Part shown: in pieces, positions 42,924-53,407 of the stretch | Layout: each line of letters starts with the position of its first letter | How positions within the stretch are numbered: the first letter of the stretch is position 1 | Assembly (NCBI GenBank): GCA_964196195.1 | Contig: CAXMSE010000092.1 | Span: forward strand, 1 to 64,000 | Direction: 5' to 3' | DNA: 64,000 nucleotides | Source of the DNA: OFTM10 sp964196195 | Lineage (GTDB): Bacteria > Actinomycetota > Acidimicrobiia > Acidimicrobiales > Aldehydirespiratoraceae | Notes under the pieces: model-generated | What the model saw: only the letters and a program-made list of their open reading frames with translations | Databases searched by the model: none | Told to the model about the DNA's origin: nothing | Position numbers and translations under genes: made by a program

Positions 42924-44267
42924 GTGCACGTAGTCGTGGTCGGAGCCGGTGAAGTCGGTTCCTATGTTGCCGACCGTCTGAGTCGTGAGGGCCACGACGT
43001 GGCCATCATCGACATCGATGGAGCGAAGTTGCGCGCCATTGATGATGCACTCGACGTGCTCACGGTGTGCGGAAGCGGTACCCATCCTGATGTCCTGCGC
43101 CGCGCCGGCGTCGAGCATACGGAGTTGATTGTCGCGGTCACCGCCAACGATGAGGCCAACCTCATCTCATCGATGATCGCGAAATCGATCGGGGTCCCGA
43201 GGTCGATCGTCAGGATCGAGGCGGCCGAGCTCAGGGGCCAGGCCGCCGAAGACATCCGCAAGGCAGCGGGCGCCGATCTGATCATCGACCCCGACGCCGA
43301 AACCGCGGAGGAGGTGCTGGAACTCCTCGACTATCCCGGCGCCGACGAGGTGGCCCATATGGTGGGCGGGGAGGTCGTGGTGATCGGAGCCAGGCTTCCT
43401 CCCGGTGCTCCCCTGGTAGGGAGGACACTCGGCGACATCGGTGAAGAGTTCGAGCCCGACTGGGACTTCATGGTTACCGCCATCGGGCGCGGCGACGAGA
43501 CCGTGATCCCGCGCCGTGATCACCGCCTGGAGGCAGGCGACCATGTGCGCGTGGCGGTGAAGCGAAGCGCTCGGCGCCTGGTCATCGAGTTGCTCGGACT
43601 CGATTCTCAGGTCCCCAACCGGGTGATGCTTCTCGGTGGAGGTCGCACGGCGGAGATGTTGGCGAAGAGCCTGGCCACTCGCGGTATTCAGGTGGTGGTT
43701 GTCGAGCGGAACCCAACCCGGGCAAGGGAGCTGGCGGAGCGCCTCGACGATGCCCTGGTGCTCGAGGGAGACATAACCGACGCAGACCTGTTGGAGGAGG
43801 CCGACGTCGGCCGCTTCGAGATGGTGGTGGCAACGACGGGAGAGGACGACGCGAACATTCTCGCGTGCCTCTACGCCAAGGCCAATGGTGCGAAGGAGAC
43901 GGTGGCCGTGGTGCACCGCCTGGCCCTGCTCACCCTGCTCACCGATGCCGGGATCGATGTTGCCCTGTCCCCGCGCACCGCCACCGCCAATGGCGTGTTG
44001 AGGTTCGTTCGTGGTGGAGTCGCCGCGGTCGCCACCTTCCTGCACGGCGATGTGGAAGTGCTCGAACTCGAGGTCGCGCCGGGGAGCCCGGCCGACGGAG
44101 AACTGGTTCGCGACCTCAACCTCCCCAAGGATGCGCTGATCGCAGCCGCTGTGCGCGATGGCAAGCCACGCATCATCCGGGGACGGTCGCATCTGCGGGC
44201 CAGGGACAGGGTTGTTGTCGTGGCGATGCCCTCGGCCGTCGAAGACGTTCGCCGCGCCATCGGGTGA
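42924..44267 (+). CDS. trkA: Trk potassium uptake regulatory subunit TrkA
   Basis: A 447-residue cytoplasmic RCK protein that gates TrkH channels by NAD(H)/ATP binding. Two RCK halves: residues 1-225 with Rossmann MHVVVVGAGEVGSYVADRLS, and residues 230-447 with RVMLLGGGRTAEMLAKSLA. Each is followed by a TrkA_C domain (e.g. APLVGRTLGDIGEEFEPDWD and GSPADGELVRDLNLPKDALI). The stop overlaps the GTG of the first trkH (44264). Confidence 0.95.
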   Translation: MHVVVVGAGEVGSYVADRLSREGHDVAIIDIDGAKLRAIDDALDVLTVCGSGTHPDVLRRAGVEHTELIVAVTANDEANLISSMIAKSIGVPRSIVRIEAAELRGQAAEDIRKAAGADLIIDPDAETAEEVLELLDYPGADEVAHMVGGEVVVIGARLPPGAPLVGRTLGDIGEEFEPDWDFMVTAIGRGDETVIPRRDHRLEAGDHVRVAVKRSARRLVIELLGLDSQVPNRVMLLGGGRTAEMLAKSLATRGIQVVVVERNPTRARELAERLDDALVLEGDITDADLLEEADVGRFEMVVATTGEDDANILACLYAKANGAKETVAVVHRLALLTLLTDAGIDVALSPRTATANGVLRFVRGGVAAVATFLHGDVEVLELEVAPGSPADGELVRDLNLPKDALIAAAVRDGKPRIIRGRSHLRARDRVVVVAMPSAVEDVRRAIG

Positions 44268-45772
44268 CTGCAAACTCGGCCGTATCAAGCGGAGGCCCGC
44301 CCGGCCGGCTCGGTCGTCAGCGTCGATACAGCTTCGGCCGTCTCACCGTCGCCGACGCACTCGCGGGATTCTCGATCGTCACCGCCCTCTGCGGGTTCGG
44401 TGGACTCTTCGACGATGTGAGCGAAGCCTTGGCGTTGCTGTTCACTGCCGCGATCACCGGTGCGATCGGTTTCACCGGGCATCGGGTGTTACAGCCGCGG
44501 CGCCGCACGCCGCCTGGTCGGGTTGTGTCGGGTCTGGCGTCCGCATGGATAGCCCTGGTGGTTGCCGGCACCACGGTGTACCTGCTCACCGGGATCACCA
44601 GCCAGCTTGATGATGCCCTGTTCGAGTCGGCGGCCGGCTTCAGCACAACCGCTCTCTCCACCCTCGACGTCGACGAGTTCTCCACCACGATGCACATCTG
44701 GCGGGCGTCCACCCAGTGGCTCGGAGGTGCGTTCGGGATTCTTGCCGCGGTGATCGCCCTGCCCGGCGCGATGCGCGGGAGTGTCCACGTCCCCCGGGGC
44801 CATGGCCGCCGGCTCGATCGCCTCGCTCCCACCCCGGAGGTGGGCCGCCGTCGCATCATGGCCATCTATTCCGGCCTCACGACGGTTTGCGGGCTCGGCT
44901 ATTTCGCCACCGGCCTCGGCACCCGCGATTCGGTGGTGCATGCCCTCACCACGGTCTCCACCGGCGGTTTCTCCTCGCGCGCTGATTCGCTCGCATCGGC
45001 AGGCACGGGGTCACAGTTGGTGGCCACGGTGTTCATGATCATCGCCGGCATGAGCTACTTCGCCCTTTGGTGGGCGCTCCGGCGCCAGGCTCGACGGTTC
45101 CTCGAGAGTTCCGAGTTGAGGTTGTATCTCTCGATATTGGTAATTGCCACTATCGGCCTGCTGGTCGGGGTCGACGGAATCTCTGTCGGCGACGCCCTGT
45201 TCAGCGTGGCGTCGGCGGTGAGCACCACGGGTTATGCGGTGAACGACTGGACTGTGTATTCCCCGGCGGCCCTCAGCATCCTGCTCGTGGTGGTGGCCAC
45301 CGGATCGATGGGAGCGTCCGCGGGTGGAGGACTACGGGTGGCCCGGGTTCGAAGCCTCATCGACTTCGCCAACCGCGAGCTCCGACGCCAACTCGACCCC
45401 AACTCCGTTACGGTGGTGATGGCCGATGAGCGGGCGATCGACGATCGCGAACTCGAGCGCCTCACCGGTTACCAGATCGCCCATTTCGGCTTGGCCGCAG
45501 TTGGTGCCTTCTTCCTCGCGGTGGTCGGTGTCGACCTGATCACAGCTCTCTGGACCGCCATCTCCGTGCTCTCCACCGCCGGACCCGCCCCCGGTACCGG
45601 TCCATTTGGTGATGCCACCGCGCTCGGGGCCGACGGAAGGCTTCTCCTGATCCCCGGCATGCTCGCCGGGAGGGTCACCATCCTGCCCCTGCTATTGGCC
45701 CTCGTTTCTGTGCTTCGCACCAAGGATCGGGCAACGAGGCGCGTCAAACGCATGCTGCGGAGCAGGCGATGA
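44264..45772 (+). CDS. trkH: TrkH-family potassium/sodium channel subunit, first copy
   Basis: A 502-residue membrane channel with four selectivity-filter loops: FESAAGFSTTALSTLD, TTVSTGGFSSRADS, SVASAVSTTGYAVND and ISVLSTAGPAPGTGPFG. In the first loop the usual Gly of 'TTG' is Ala (STTA), which could alter ion selectivity, as loss of this Gly does in HKT transporters. The frame is open further upstream in trkA, but GTG 44264 overlaps the trkA stop and starts the protein. It overlaps the second trkH by 4 nt. Confidence 0.9.
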   Translation: MTANSAVSSGGPPGRLGRQRRYSFGRLTVADALAGFSIVTALCGFGGLFDDVSEALALLFTAAITGAIGFTGHRVLQPRRRTPPGRVVSGLASAWIALVVAGTTVYLLTGITSQLDDALFESAAGFSTTALSTLDVDEFSTTMHIWRASTQWLGGAFGILAAVIALPGAMRGSVHVPRGHGRRLDRLAPTPEVGRRRIMAIYSGLTTVCGLGYFATGLGTRDSVVHALTTVSTGGFSSRADSLASAGTGSQLVATVFMIIAGMSYFALWWALRRQARRFLESSELRLYLSILVIATIGLLVGVDGISVGDALFSVASAVSTTGYAVNDWTVYSPAALSILLVVVATGSMGASAGGGLRVARVRSLIDFANRELRRQLDPNSVTVVMADERAIDDRELERLTGYQIAHFGLAAVGAFFLAVVGVDLITALWTAISVLSTAGPAPGTGPFGDATALGADGRLLLIPGMLAGRVTILPLLLALVSVLRTKDRATRRVKRMLRSRR

Positions 45773-47331
45773 GGTTCATCCGGCTGATCGAGGCCCGCCG
45801 AGCCACCGAACTCCATCACGGGCGCGGCGGAGTCCGCAGCACCGCATTGCATGTGATGGGAATCGCGCTGTCCTTCGTGGCGGTCGGCATGTTCATCACC
45901 GCGGTACTGGAGTGGGGATCCACCAACCGAGACACCGCCGCCCTTTTCTGGTCTGGGGTGATCTGTCTTAGCTTGGGAGGCCTGCTCTGGTGGGCGACCC
46001 AGCCGGGAAGCGCCCGCAGTCGAGACGTGTTCGCCGCGGTGGGGTGGACCTGGGTGGTGGTCACCCTGATAGGGGCATTGCCGTTCATTTTTGCGGGCAC
46101 CTTCGCCACCAATGGTGTCGGATTCGTCGAGCAGGTGGTCAATTCGATCTTTGAGTCGGCCTCCGGCTACTCCTGCACCGGATCCACCTCACTCCTCGAC
46201 TTCGGTCGCCCCGGCCGAGGCCTGCTGATGTACCGCCAGGCCACCCAGTGGTACGGCGGGATGGGCATTGTGGTGCTCGCGGTGGCGGTGCTTCCGTTCC
46301 TCGGCGTGGGCGGCCTCGACCTCATGACCGCGGAGGCGCCGGGCCCATCCTCGGACCGACTCACACCGCGAGTCTCCGAGACCGCCAAGCGACTCTGGGC
46401 CACCTACCTTCTGTTCACTGTGGCTGTGGCCGTCGTGCTCACCGTTCTTCCCGGTGCTTCGCTCTACGACGGCGTCGCCCACGGCCTCACCACTGCCTCC
46501 ACCGGCGGGTTCTCTCCCTACAGCGATTCGATCGGCTACTTCGACAGCATCACCATCGAGATCGTGCTCATCATCGGGATGGTGATCGGCGGCACCAACT
46601 TTGCTCACCATTGGCGGGCGCTGCAGGGCCATCCCGAGGGCTATGTGAGAGACCCCGAGTTCCGCGGCTACATCCTCATGCTCGTCCTGGTGGCGTCGGC
46701 GGTGGTCGGACTCATCTGGATCGACGGGGGATTCGGGTTCGGAACCGCACTAAGAGCCGGAGTATTCAACGTCGTGTCGCTCGGCACCAGCACCGGCTTC
46801 GGTAACGCCACCGGAACCGAATCGGCGGGCAACTTTGTGCTCTGGGTGCCGGCCGCCCAGATGATGATTCTCTTTTTGATGGTGAGCGGTGCCTGCACGG
46901 GTTCCACCTCGGGGGGTATCAAGGTGATGAGGGTTCAGGTGCTGATCGCCCACAGCATCCGTTCCATCAAGCGGGATCAACACCCGCGAGCAGTGATCCC
47001 CGTCAAGCATGGGAGCCACGCAGTGGCCGAGGACATCGTGAGCCGGATGGCGGGATTCTTCCTCCTCTACTTGCTGCTGGTGCTCACGGGTGTCGTTATC
47101 GTCACTGCACTGGGCGGAGGCCTCGTGGAGTCGATCGCTGCCGTTGTCGGTTCTCTCGGCAACATGGGACCGGCTCTCGGCGAGGCTGGCCCCACCGCCT
47201 CCTTCGCCACTGCATTCAGTCAGCCGGCGCGGCTCGTCCTGGCCCTGTTCATGCTCATCGGGCGGCTCGAGATCTTCCCGATGCTGTTGATGTTCGCGGC
47301 GCCCCTGCGTGCCATCCGCGACCGGACCTGA
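45769..47331 (+). CDS. trkH: TrkH-family potassium channel subunit, second copy
   Basis: A 520-residue TrkH with normal filter loops FESASGYSCTGSTSLLD, HGLTTASTGGFSPYSDS, VVSLGTSTGFGNATG and VGSLGNMGPALGEAGP; the conserved Gly is kept in all four. About ten hydrophobic helices plus pore loops. ATG 45769 overlaps the first trkH by 4 nt, so trkA-trkH-trkH is one operon with a single TrkA shared by two non-identical channels. Confidence 0.93.
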   Translation: MRFIRLIEARRATELHHGRGGVRSTALHVMGIALSFVAVGMFITAVLEWGSTNRDTAALFWSGVICLSLGGLLWWATQPGSARSRDVFAAVGWTWVVVTLIGALPFIFAGTFATNGVGFVEQVVNSIFESASGYSCTGSTSLLDFGRPGRGLLMYRQATQWYGGMGIVVLAVAVLPFLGVGGLDLMTAEAPGPSSDRLTPRVSETAKRLWATYLLFTVAVAVVLTVLPGASLYDGVAHGLTTASTGGFSPYSDSIGYFDSITIEIVLIIGMVIGGTNFAHHWRALQGHPEGYVRDPEFRGYILMLVLVASAVVGLIWIDGGFGFGTALRAGVFNVVSLGTSTGFGNATGTESAGNFVLWVPAAQMMILFLMVSGACTGSTSGGIKVMRVQVLIAHSIRSIKRDQHPRAVIPVKHGSHAVAEDIVSRMAGFFLLYLLLVLTGVVIVTALGGGLVESIAAVVGSLGNMGPALGEAGPTASFATAFSQPARLVLALFMLIGRLEIFPMLLMFAAPLRAIRDRT

Positions 47332-47339
47332 TCGGGGGG

Positions 47340-48623
47340 TCAGGCTCTTAATGCCTCGGTGAGGGCGGCACCGAACCAGGCCGCGTCGTGGCTTCCGGTC
47401 ATTTCGCGGGCCGAGTGCATGGCGAGCTGGGCGCATCCCGCGTCGACCACAGCCATGCCGAGCTGGCCTGCGGTGGCAGGGCCGATGGTGGAGCCACAGC
47501 CGAGATCGGTGCGAGTGACGAAGGTCTGCATCGGCACCCCCGCCGCCTCACAGGCAAGGCGAAACTCGGCCCCGGAGAGCGCATCGGTGGCATAGCGCTG
47601 ATTGCTGTTGACCTTCAGCACCGGCCCCGCGTTGAGCCCTATCCGGTGTTGGGGCTCGTGGCGGTCGGCGTAGTTTGGGTGGGTAGCGTGGGCACCATCG
47701 GCGGAGATCACGAGACTGTCGGCCCGGCTCCGGACGCTTGCCTCCGGATCGACGCCGCGGGCGGCCGAAAGGCGCTCGAGCACGCGGCCCAGAAGGGGAG
47801 ATGCGGCACCGGTGGCCGACACACTTCCGACCTCTTCGTGGTCGAACAGGCACACCATGGGAATTCGAGGTCCGGGATCGTCGGCCACCGAGTTGAGGGC
47901 TTCGATGGCGAGGAAACAGGAGAGCTGATTGTCGATTCGCGCGCTGATCAGAAACTCGTCGTTGAGCCCGCCGATCGTGGCGGAGGTGAGGTCGTGGGCC
48001 ATCACATCCCACCCGAGGATGTCGTCGGCCGCCACGCCAAGCTGGGTGGCGAGGTAGTGGACGAATGAAGGCCCATCATCTCCGAGGCCCCACACGGGTG
48101 CCATGTGCAGTTGCTTATTGAGATTCAGCCCCTTGTCGCGAATGTCGCCGTCGAGGTGGATCGCGAGCTGGGGTACCCGCAAGATGGGCCGATCGTCACG
48201 AAACAGCACCGCCTCGGGCCCCGAGCTGCCCCGCACCGCGATCCTGCCAGCCAGACCGAGATCCCGATCGAGCCAGGAGTTGAGCAGGACGCCGCCGTAG
48301 ACCTCTACGCCGAGCTGTCGCCAGCCGAGCGTGGAGGTGTCCGGGTTGGGCTTGATCCGTAGGTTGGGGCTGTCGGTGTGGGCGCCGATCACCCTGACGC
48401 CGCATTCAGGACCGTGATCATCGGTGCTGACCCACGCAGCCAGGGCACCCCCGCTGCGCCAGTAATGTCGTCCCGTCGCAGGCATCGGGTCGGCTGATCC
48501 GACTTCGGTGAACCCTGCCTCCTCGAGCCTCGAGGCAGCTGTGGCCACCGCGTGGTACGGCGTCGGCGAAGCGTCGAAAAGGCGGCAGAGCAGGCGAGAA
48601 ACTGAGAGATCGGATGCTGGCAT
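47340..48623 (-). CDS. M18 family aminopeptidase (ApeB/aspartyl aminopeptidase type)
   Basis: A 427-residue co-catalytic metallopeptidase. Metal-binding motifs: VRVIGAHTDSPNLRIKPN (His and Asp), ISARIDNQLSCFLAIEAL (Asp), VCLFDHEEVGSVSATGAASP (catalytic Glu pair), ISADGAHATHPNYADRHEPQ (Asp and His) and REMTGSHDAAWFGAAL (final His). It removes N-terminal residues, usually acidic ones, from peptides. ATG 48623 is preferred over 48647 because it starts at the family N-terminus MPASDLSVSRLLCRLFDASP. Convergent with trkH. Confidence 0.93.
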   Translation of the reverse strand: MPASDLSVSRLLCRLFDASPTPYHAVATAASRLEEAGFTEVGSADPMPATGRHYWRSGGALAAWVSTDDHGPECGVRVIGAHTDSPNLRIKPNPDTSTLGWRQLGVEVYGGVLLNSWLDRDLGLAGRIAVRGSSGPEAVLFRDDRPILRVPQLAIHLDGDIRDKGLNLNKQLHMAPVWGLGDDGPSFVHYLATQLGVAADDILGWDVMAHDLTSATIGGLNDEFLISARIDNQLSCFLAIEALNSVADDPGPRIPMVCLFDHEEVGSVSATGAASPLLGRVLERLSAARGVDPEASVRSRADSLVISADGAHATHPNYADRHEPQHRIGLNAGPVLKVNSNQRYATDALSGAEFRLACEAAGVPMQTFVTRTDLGCGSTIGPATAGQLGMAVVDAGCAQLAMHSAREMTGSHDAAWFGAALTEALRA

Positions 48624-48775
48624 TGGCCTATGATGGCCCACGGTCACGTCGAGTTGGCCGTTATCGAGCCCGAATCGCTACGATTTGAAGACTCTGGAAG
48701 CCGGGCCAACGTCGTCCCAGCTCCCGAACGCACCGGTCGCCCCCGCCCGGGTTCAGGAGACTTGAGGACACCCGA

Positions 48776-51700
48776 ATGGTCGCTGGCATTGCCCCCAACA
48801 AGGATCTGCCGGCCCCTCAGGGCCTCTACGACCCGCGTCACGAGCACGACAGCTGCGGGGTCAACTTCGTTTGCGACATCCACGGCCGACCCAGCCACGA
48901 CATCGTGGCCCAGGCAATCGGGGCGCTCTGCGCCATGGAACATCGCGGAGCGCTCGGTGCCGACATCAATACCGGTGACGGTGCGGGCATCCTCATCCAG
49001 ATTCCCGATCGCTTCTTTCGTGATGTCGTGCCCTTCGACCTTCCCCCGATGGGGGAGTACGCGGTTGGTATCGCCTTCCTCCCCCAGGATCCCCAGCTTG
49101 CGACGGAGGCGGCTGGAGCGGTGGAAGCCATCCTGGAAGAGGAGGGCCTGACGGTCCTCGGTTGGCGCGATGTTCCGATCGACGAATCGACCCTCGGCTC
49201 TGGCTCCCTGATGACGATGCCGACCTTCCGCCAGATTTTCGTGACCGGAGAGGGGCTGAGCGGGATCGAGCTCGACCGGCCCGTATACATCGCCCGCAAG
49301 CGCATCGAGCACGAAATATCGCTGGCCGCAGGGCCCGACGAGGTCAACGAGGCCATGGGCGGCGCCTCCGAGACCCACGACGGGGTCTACTTCCCCTCGC
49401 TCAGTGCCCGCACCATCGTCTACAAGGGAATGCTCACCACGCCCCAGCTGTCGGCTTTCTACTCCGACCTCCTCGACGAGCGGGTCGAAAGCGCGCTGGC
49501 CCTGGTCCATTCGCGTTTCTCGACCAATACCTTCCCCTCGTGGCCTCTCGCTCATCCATACCGCTTCGTCGCCCACAACGGCGAAATCAACACCATCCAG
49601 GGCAATCGCAACTGGATGCGGGCCCGTGAAGCCCTACTACGGAGTCCCCAGCTGCCCGGATTGGAACGCGCCTTCCCGATCTGCACCCCTGGGTCGAGCG
49701 ACACCGCCGGCTTCGACGAGGCACTCGAGTTGCTTACCCTCGGCGGTTACCCGCTCGAGGAGGCCGTCTTAATGATGATTCCCGAGCCGTGGGAGCACCA
49801 TGAGGAGATGGACGAAGGGCGCCGGGCCTTCTACCGCTACAACGCAGCCCGGATGGAGCCCTGGGACGGCCCGGCATCGATTGCCTTCACCGATGGCACT
49901 GTCATCGGTGCGGTGCTCGATCGCAACGGGCTGCGCCCCTCGCGCTACTGGGTCACCGACGACGGCCTGGTGGTGATGGCGAGCGAGGTAGGGGTGGTGG
50001 ATCTTCCCCAACGGTCGATCGTCGAGAAGGGGCGCCTCCAGCCCGGCCGGATGTTCCTCATCGACACGCGCGAGGGGCGGATCATTCGCGACACCGAACT
50101 CAAGGAACGGATCGCATCCCAACGGCCATATGCCGACTGGCTCGACTCCAACCTGGTCACCCTCGACGACCTGCCCGCGGCCGAGCCCGCCCGACACGCC
50201 GAGGAAACCCTCATCCAGCTCCAACAGGAGTTCGGCTACACCTACGAAGAGAAGAAGATCCTGATCGCGCCAATGGCCCGCGATGCGAAGGAGGCGATCG
50301 GGTCGATGGGCACCGACACTCCGATAGCGGTGCTCTCCGCACGCTCTCGTCAGCTCGCCGACTACTTCCAACAACTCTTCGCCCAGGTCACCAACCCTCC
50401 TCTGGATGCCATGCGGGAGAAGATCATCACCTCCCTGTTCGCCAGGGTGGGGCCCGAAGGAAACCTGTTCGACTCCACACCGTCGGCTTGTCGCACGATC
50501 CATCTCGACAATCCGGTGATCACCGATGACCAGCTCGCACGAATTGCGGCGCTCGACGGCAACGAGAGGCCCGATGGGTTCCACAGCTCGGTGCTGCCCA
50601 CCCGCTTTGTGGTGGCAGACGGCGGCGACGGACTCGCCCGCGCTCTCGAAGAGCTGAGGGCGGCCGCCGACGCGGCCATCGCCGAGGGGGCAACGGCCCT
50701 CATCTTGTCGGATCGAGGCGGCGATGCGAACACTGCGCCCATACCATCACTTCTGGCCACCGGAGCCGTGCATCACCACCTCGTGCGTACCAAGACAAGA
50801 ACCCGGGTGGGGCTCGTTGTCGAGTCGGGCGATGTGCGAGAGGTGCACCACATCTGTGTCCTGCTCGGCTACGGGGCGAACGCCGTCAACCCCTACCTCG
50901 CGTTGGCCACCATCGATTCGATGGTGGCCAACGGCGAGCACGGACTTCACCCGGATCTCCCCCTGGACGAGGCCCACCGCAATTATGTGGAGGCGGCCGG
51001 CTCCGGGATCCTGAAGGTCATGTCGAAGATGGGTATCTCCACCGTCGCCTCCTACACAGGTGCCCAGATCTTCGAGGCCATCGGGCTCGCGAAAGAGGTC
51101 GTGGACGAGTATTTCACCGGCACCGTCAGTCGCCTCGGTGGTATAGCGCTCGACGTGCTGGCCGAAGAGGTCGCCCAACGCCACGCGATTGCTCATCCCG
51201 CCAATCCTGCCGAGCGGGCCCACCGAACCCTCGCAGTCGGTGGTCAGTATCAGTGGCGAAGGGAAGGAGAGCACCACCTCTTCAATCCGGAAACCGTGTA
51301 CAAGCTCCAGCACGCCACACGCGCCGGTCGCTACGACGTCTTCAAGGAGTACACCAGCGCGGTCAATGACCAATCCGAGCGGATAGGCACTCTGCGCGGC
51401 CTGTTTCGGTTCCGTGCCGACCAGAGGCCAGCGATCGCCATCGAGGAAGTCGAGTCGGTGGCATCTATCGTCAGGCGTTTTTCAACCGGTGCGATGAGTT
51501 ATGGCTCCATCTCTGCGGAGGCCCACGAGACCCTGGCCATCGCCATGAACCGGATCGAGGCGAAGTCAAACACCGGTGAGGGCGGCGAGGATGCCGAGCG
51601 TTTCGTTTCCGACGACAACGGCGATCTCCGGCGCAGCGCCATCAAGCAGGTCGCATCGGGACGTTTCGGGGTTACCAGTGAATATCTGGTCAACGCCGAC

Positions 51701-53395
51701 GACATCCAGATCAAGATGGCTCAGGGAGCGAAGCCAGGGGAAGGAGGCCAGCTCCCCGGCCACAAGGTCTACCCATGGATCGCCAAGACACGTCACTCCA
51801 CCCCGGGCGTCGCTCTCATCTCACCGCCGCCCCATCACGACATCTACTCGATCGAGGACCTCGCCCAGCTCATCCACGACCTGAAGAATGCCAACCCGAG
51901 GGCTCGAATTCACGTGAAACTGGTGGCCGAAATGGGTGTCGGCACGGTGGCGGCGGGTGTGTCGAAAGCCCACGCCGACGTCGTCCTCATCTCAGGTCAC
52001 GACGGTGGAACCGGTGCCTCTCCCCAGACATCGATCAAGCACGCCGGGGCTCCCTGGGAACTTGGTCTCGCCGAGACCCAGCAGACACTCCTACTCAACG
52101 ACCTGCGAGACCGCATCGTCGTGCAGACCGATGGCCAGTTGAAGACCGGGCGAGATGTGATGATCGCAGCTCTCCTCGGTGCGGAGGAGTTCGGCTTCGC
52201 CTCCGCACCCCTGGTGGTGATGGGCTGCGTGATGATGCGCGTGTGCCATCTCGACACCTGCCCGGTGGGTGTGGCCACCCAAAACCCCCAGCTCAGAGCC
52301 AACTTCAGCGGCCAGCCCGAGTTCGTCGTCAACTTCTTCCAATACATCGCCGAGGAAGTCAGGGAGCTCATGGCCCAGCTCGGCTTTCGCACCCTCGATG
52401 CCGCGATCGGCCAGGTCGAAACGCTCGACACCACCGATGCGATCACCCACTGGAAGGCAGATGGTCTCGATCTCTCACCGATCCTCCATCTCCCCGAGAT
52501 CGCCCTTGAATCCAGGCGTCATCAATGGAAAGAGCAGGACCACGGCCTCGAGCTCGCCCTCGACCAGACCCTGATCCAGCTGGCTGAAGGAGCCGTCGAG
52601 ACGGGCCGACCGGTAACGATCGACATCCCGATCCGCAATGTCAACCGCACCGTCGGCACCCTCCTCGGCTTCGAAGTCACCAGCCGCTACGGCGCGACCG
52701 GGCTTCCCGACGACACGATTGTGGTGAATCTCACGGGGTCGGCGGGCAACAGCCTCGGTGCTTTCGTGCCCCGAGGAATCACCCTTCGACTCGAAGGAGA
52801 CGCCAACGACTATGTGGGCAAGGGATTGTCGGGTGGGCGCCTGGTGGTGAGGCCGCCAAGTGATGCCCAGTTTATTGCCGAACAGAACGTCATCGCAGGA
52901 AATGTCATCCTCTACGGAGCGACCGGCGGCGATGTGTTCCTGCGCGGCGTGGTGGGGGAGCGGTTCTGTGTCCGCAACTCCGGCGCTACGGCCGTGGTAG
53001 AAGGCGTGGGCGACCATGGCTGTGAATACATGACCGGCGGCCGGGCGGTGATCCTCGGCCCGACCGGCCGCAACTTCGCCGCGGGCATGTCGGGAGGGGT
53101 GGCCTTCGTGCATGATCCCGACGGTGAGTTCCCGAGCAGGGTCAACCTCGACATGGTGGCCCTCGAACAACTCGACGACCACGATCTGGGCTGGCTCCGT
53201 GACCGGATCGAGAAGCACTGCCACGAGACCGACAGCGAAGTGGCAGCGCGAATACTCGCGGCGTGGGGCACCACTGCGACCGAGTTCGTGAAGGTCATGC
53301 CCATCGACTATCGGCGAGTCCTTGAGGCGGCCGCTGCTGCCCGCGAGGCCGGCGAGGACGAGACCGCGGCCGTGATGGCCGCGGCCCGGACATGA
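48776..53395 (+). CDS. gltB: glutamate synthase large subunit GltB
   Basis: A 1539-residue enzyme that transfers the amide of glutamine to 2-oxoglutarate. N-terminal class II glutaminase domain: a short propeptide precedes the nucleophile Cys in HEHDSCGVNFVC near residue 28. The FMN-binding synthase barrel (about 790-1180) includes MSYGSISAEAHETLA and LISGHDGGTGASPQTSIKHA, and 3Fe-4S cysteines in CVMMRVCHLDTCPVGVATQN. The C-terminal GXGXG helix (about 1260-1500) has GGRLVVRPPSD. Full length. Followed 12 nt later by gltD. Links histidine-derived and ammonia nitrogen to glutamate. Confidence 0.97.
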   Translation: MVAGIAPNKDLPAPQGLYDPRHEHDSCGVNFVCDIHGRPSHDIVAQAIGALCAMEHRGALGADINTGDGAGILIQIPDRFFRDVVPFDLPPMGEYAVGIAFLPQDPQLATEAAGAVEAILEEEGLTVLGWRDVPIDESTLGSGSLMTMPTFRQIFVTGEGLSGIELDRPVYIARKRIEHEISLAAGPDEVNEAMGGASETHDGVYFPSLSARTIVYKGMLTTPQLSAFYSDLLDERVESALALVHSRFSTNTFPSWPLAHPYRFVAHNGEINTIQGNRNWMRAREALLRSPQLPGLERAFPICTPGSSDTAGFDEALELLTLGGYPLEEAVLMMIPEPWEHHEEMDEGRRAFYRYNAARMEPWDGPASIAFTDGTVIGAVLDRNGLRPSRYWVTDDGLVVMASEVGVVDLPQRSIVEKGRLQPGRMFLIDTREGRIIRDTELKERIASQRPYADWLDSNLVTLDDLPAAEPARHAEETLIQLQQEFGYTYEEKKILIAPMARDAKEAIGSMGTDTPIAVLSARSRQLADYFQQLFAQVTNPPLDAMREKIITSLFARVGPEGNLFDSTPSACRTIHLDNPVITDDQLARIAALDGNERPDGFHSSVLPTRFVVADGGDGLARALEELRAAADAAIAEGATALILSDRGGDANTAPIPSLLATGAVHHHLVRTKTRTRVGLVVESGDVREVHHICVLLGYGANAVNPYLALATIDSMVANGEHGLHPDLPLDEAHRNYVEAAGSGILKVMSKMGISTVASYTGAQIFEAIGLAKEVVDEYFTGTVSRLGGIALDVLAEEVAQRHAIAHPANPAERAHRTLAVGGQYQWRREGEHHLFNPETVYKLQHATRAGRYDVFKEYTSAVNDQSERIGTLRGLFRFRADQRPAIAIEEVESVASIVRRFSTGAMSYGSISAEAHETLAIAMNRIEAKSNTGEGGEDAERFVSDDNGDLRRSAIKQVASGRFGVTSEYLVNADDIQIKMAQGAKPGEGGQLPGHKVYPWIAKTRHSTPGVALISPPPHHDIYSIEDLAQLIHDLKNANPRARIHVKLVAEMGVGTVAAGVSKAHADVVLISGHDGGTGASPQTSIKHAGAPWELGLAETQQTLLLNDLRDRIVVQTDGQLKTGRDVMIAALLGAEEFGFASAPLVVMGCVMMRVCHLDTCPVGVATQNPQLRANFSGQPEFVVNFFQYIAEEVRELMAQLGFRTLDAAIGQVETLDTTDAITHWKADGLDLSPILHLPEIALESRRHQWKEQDHGLELALDQTLIQLAEGAVETGRPVTIDIPIRNVNRTVGTLLGFEVTSRYGATGLPDDTIVVNLTGSAGNSLGAFVPRGITLRLEGDANDYVGKGLSGGRLVVRPPSDAQFIAEQNVIAGNVILYGATGGDVFLRGVVGERFCVRNSGATAVVEGVGDHGCEYMTGGRAVILGPTGRNFAAGMSGGVAFVHDPDGEFPSRVNLDMVALEQLDDHDLGWLRDRIEKHCHETDSEVAARILAAWGTTATEFVKVMPIDYRRVLEAAAAAREAGEDETAAVMAAART

Positions 53396-53407
53396 GGAGA
53401 GCGCACC

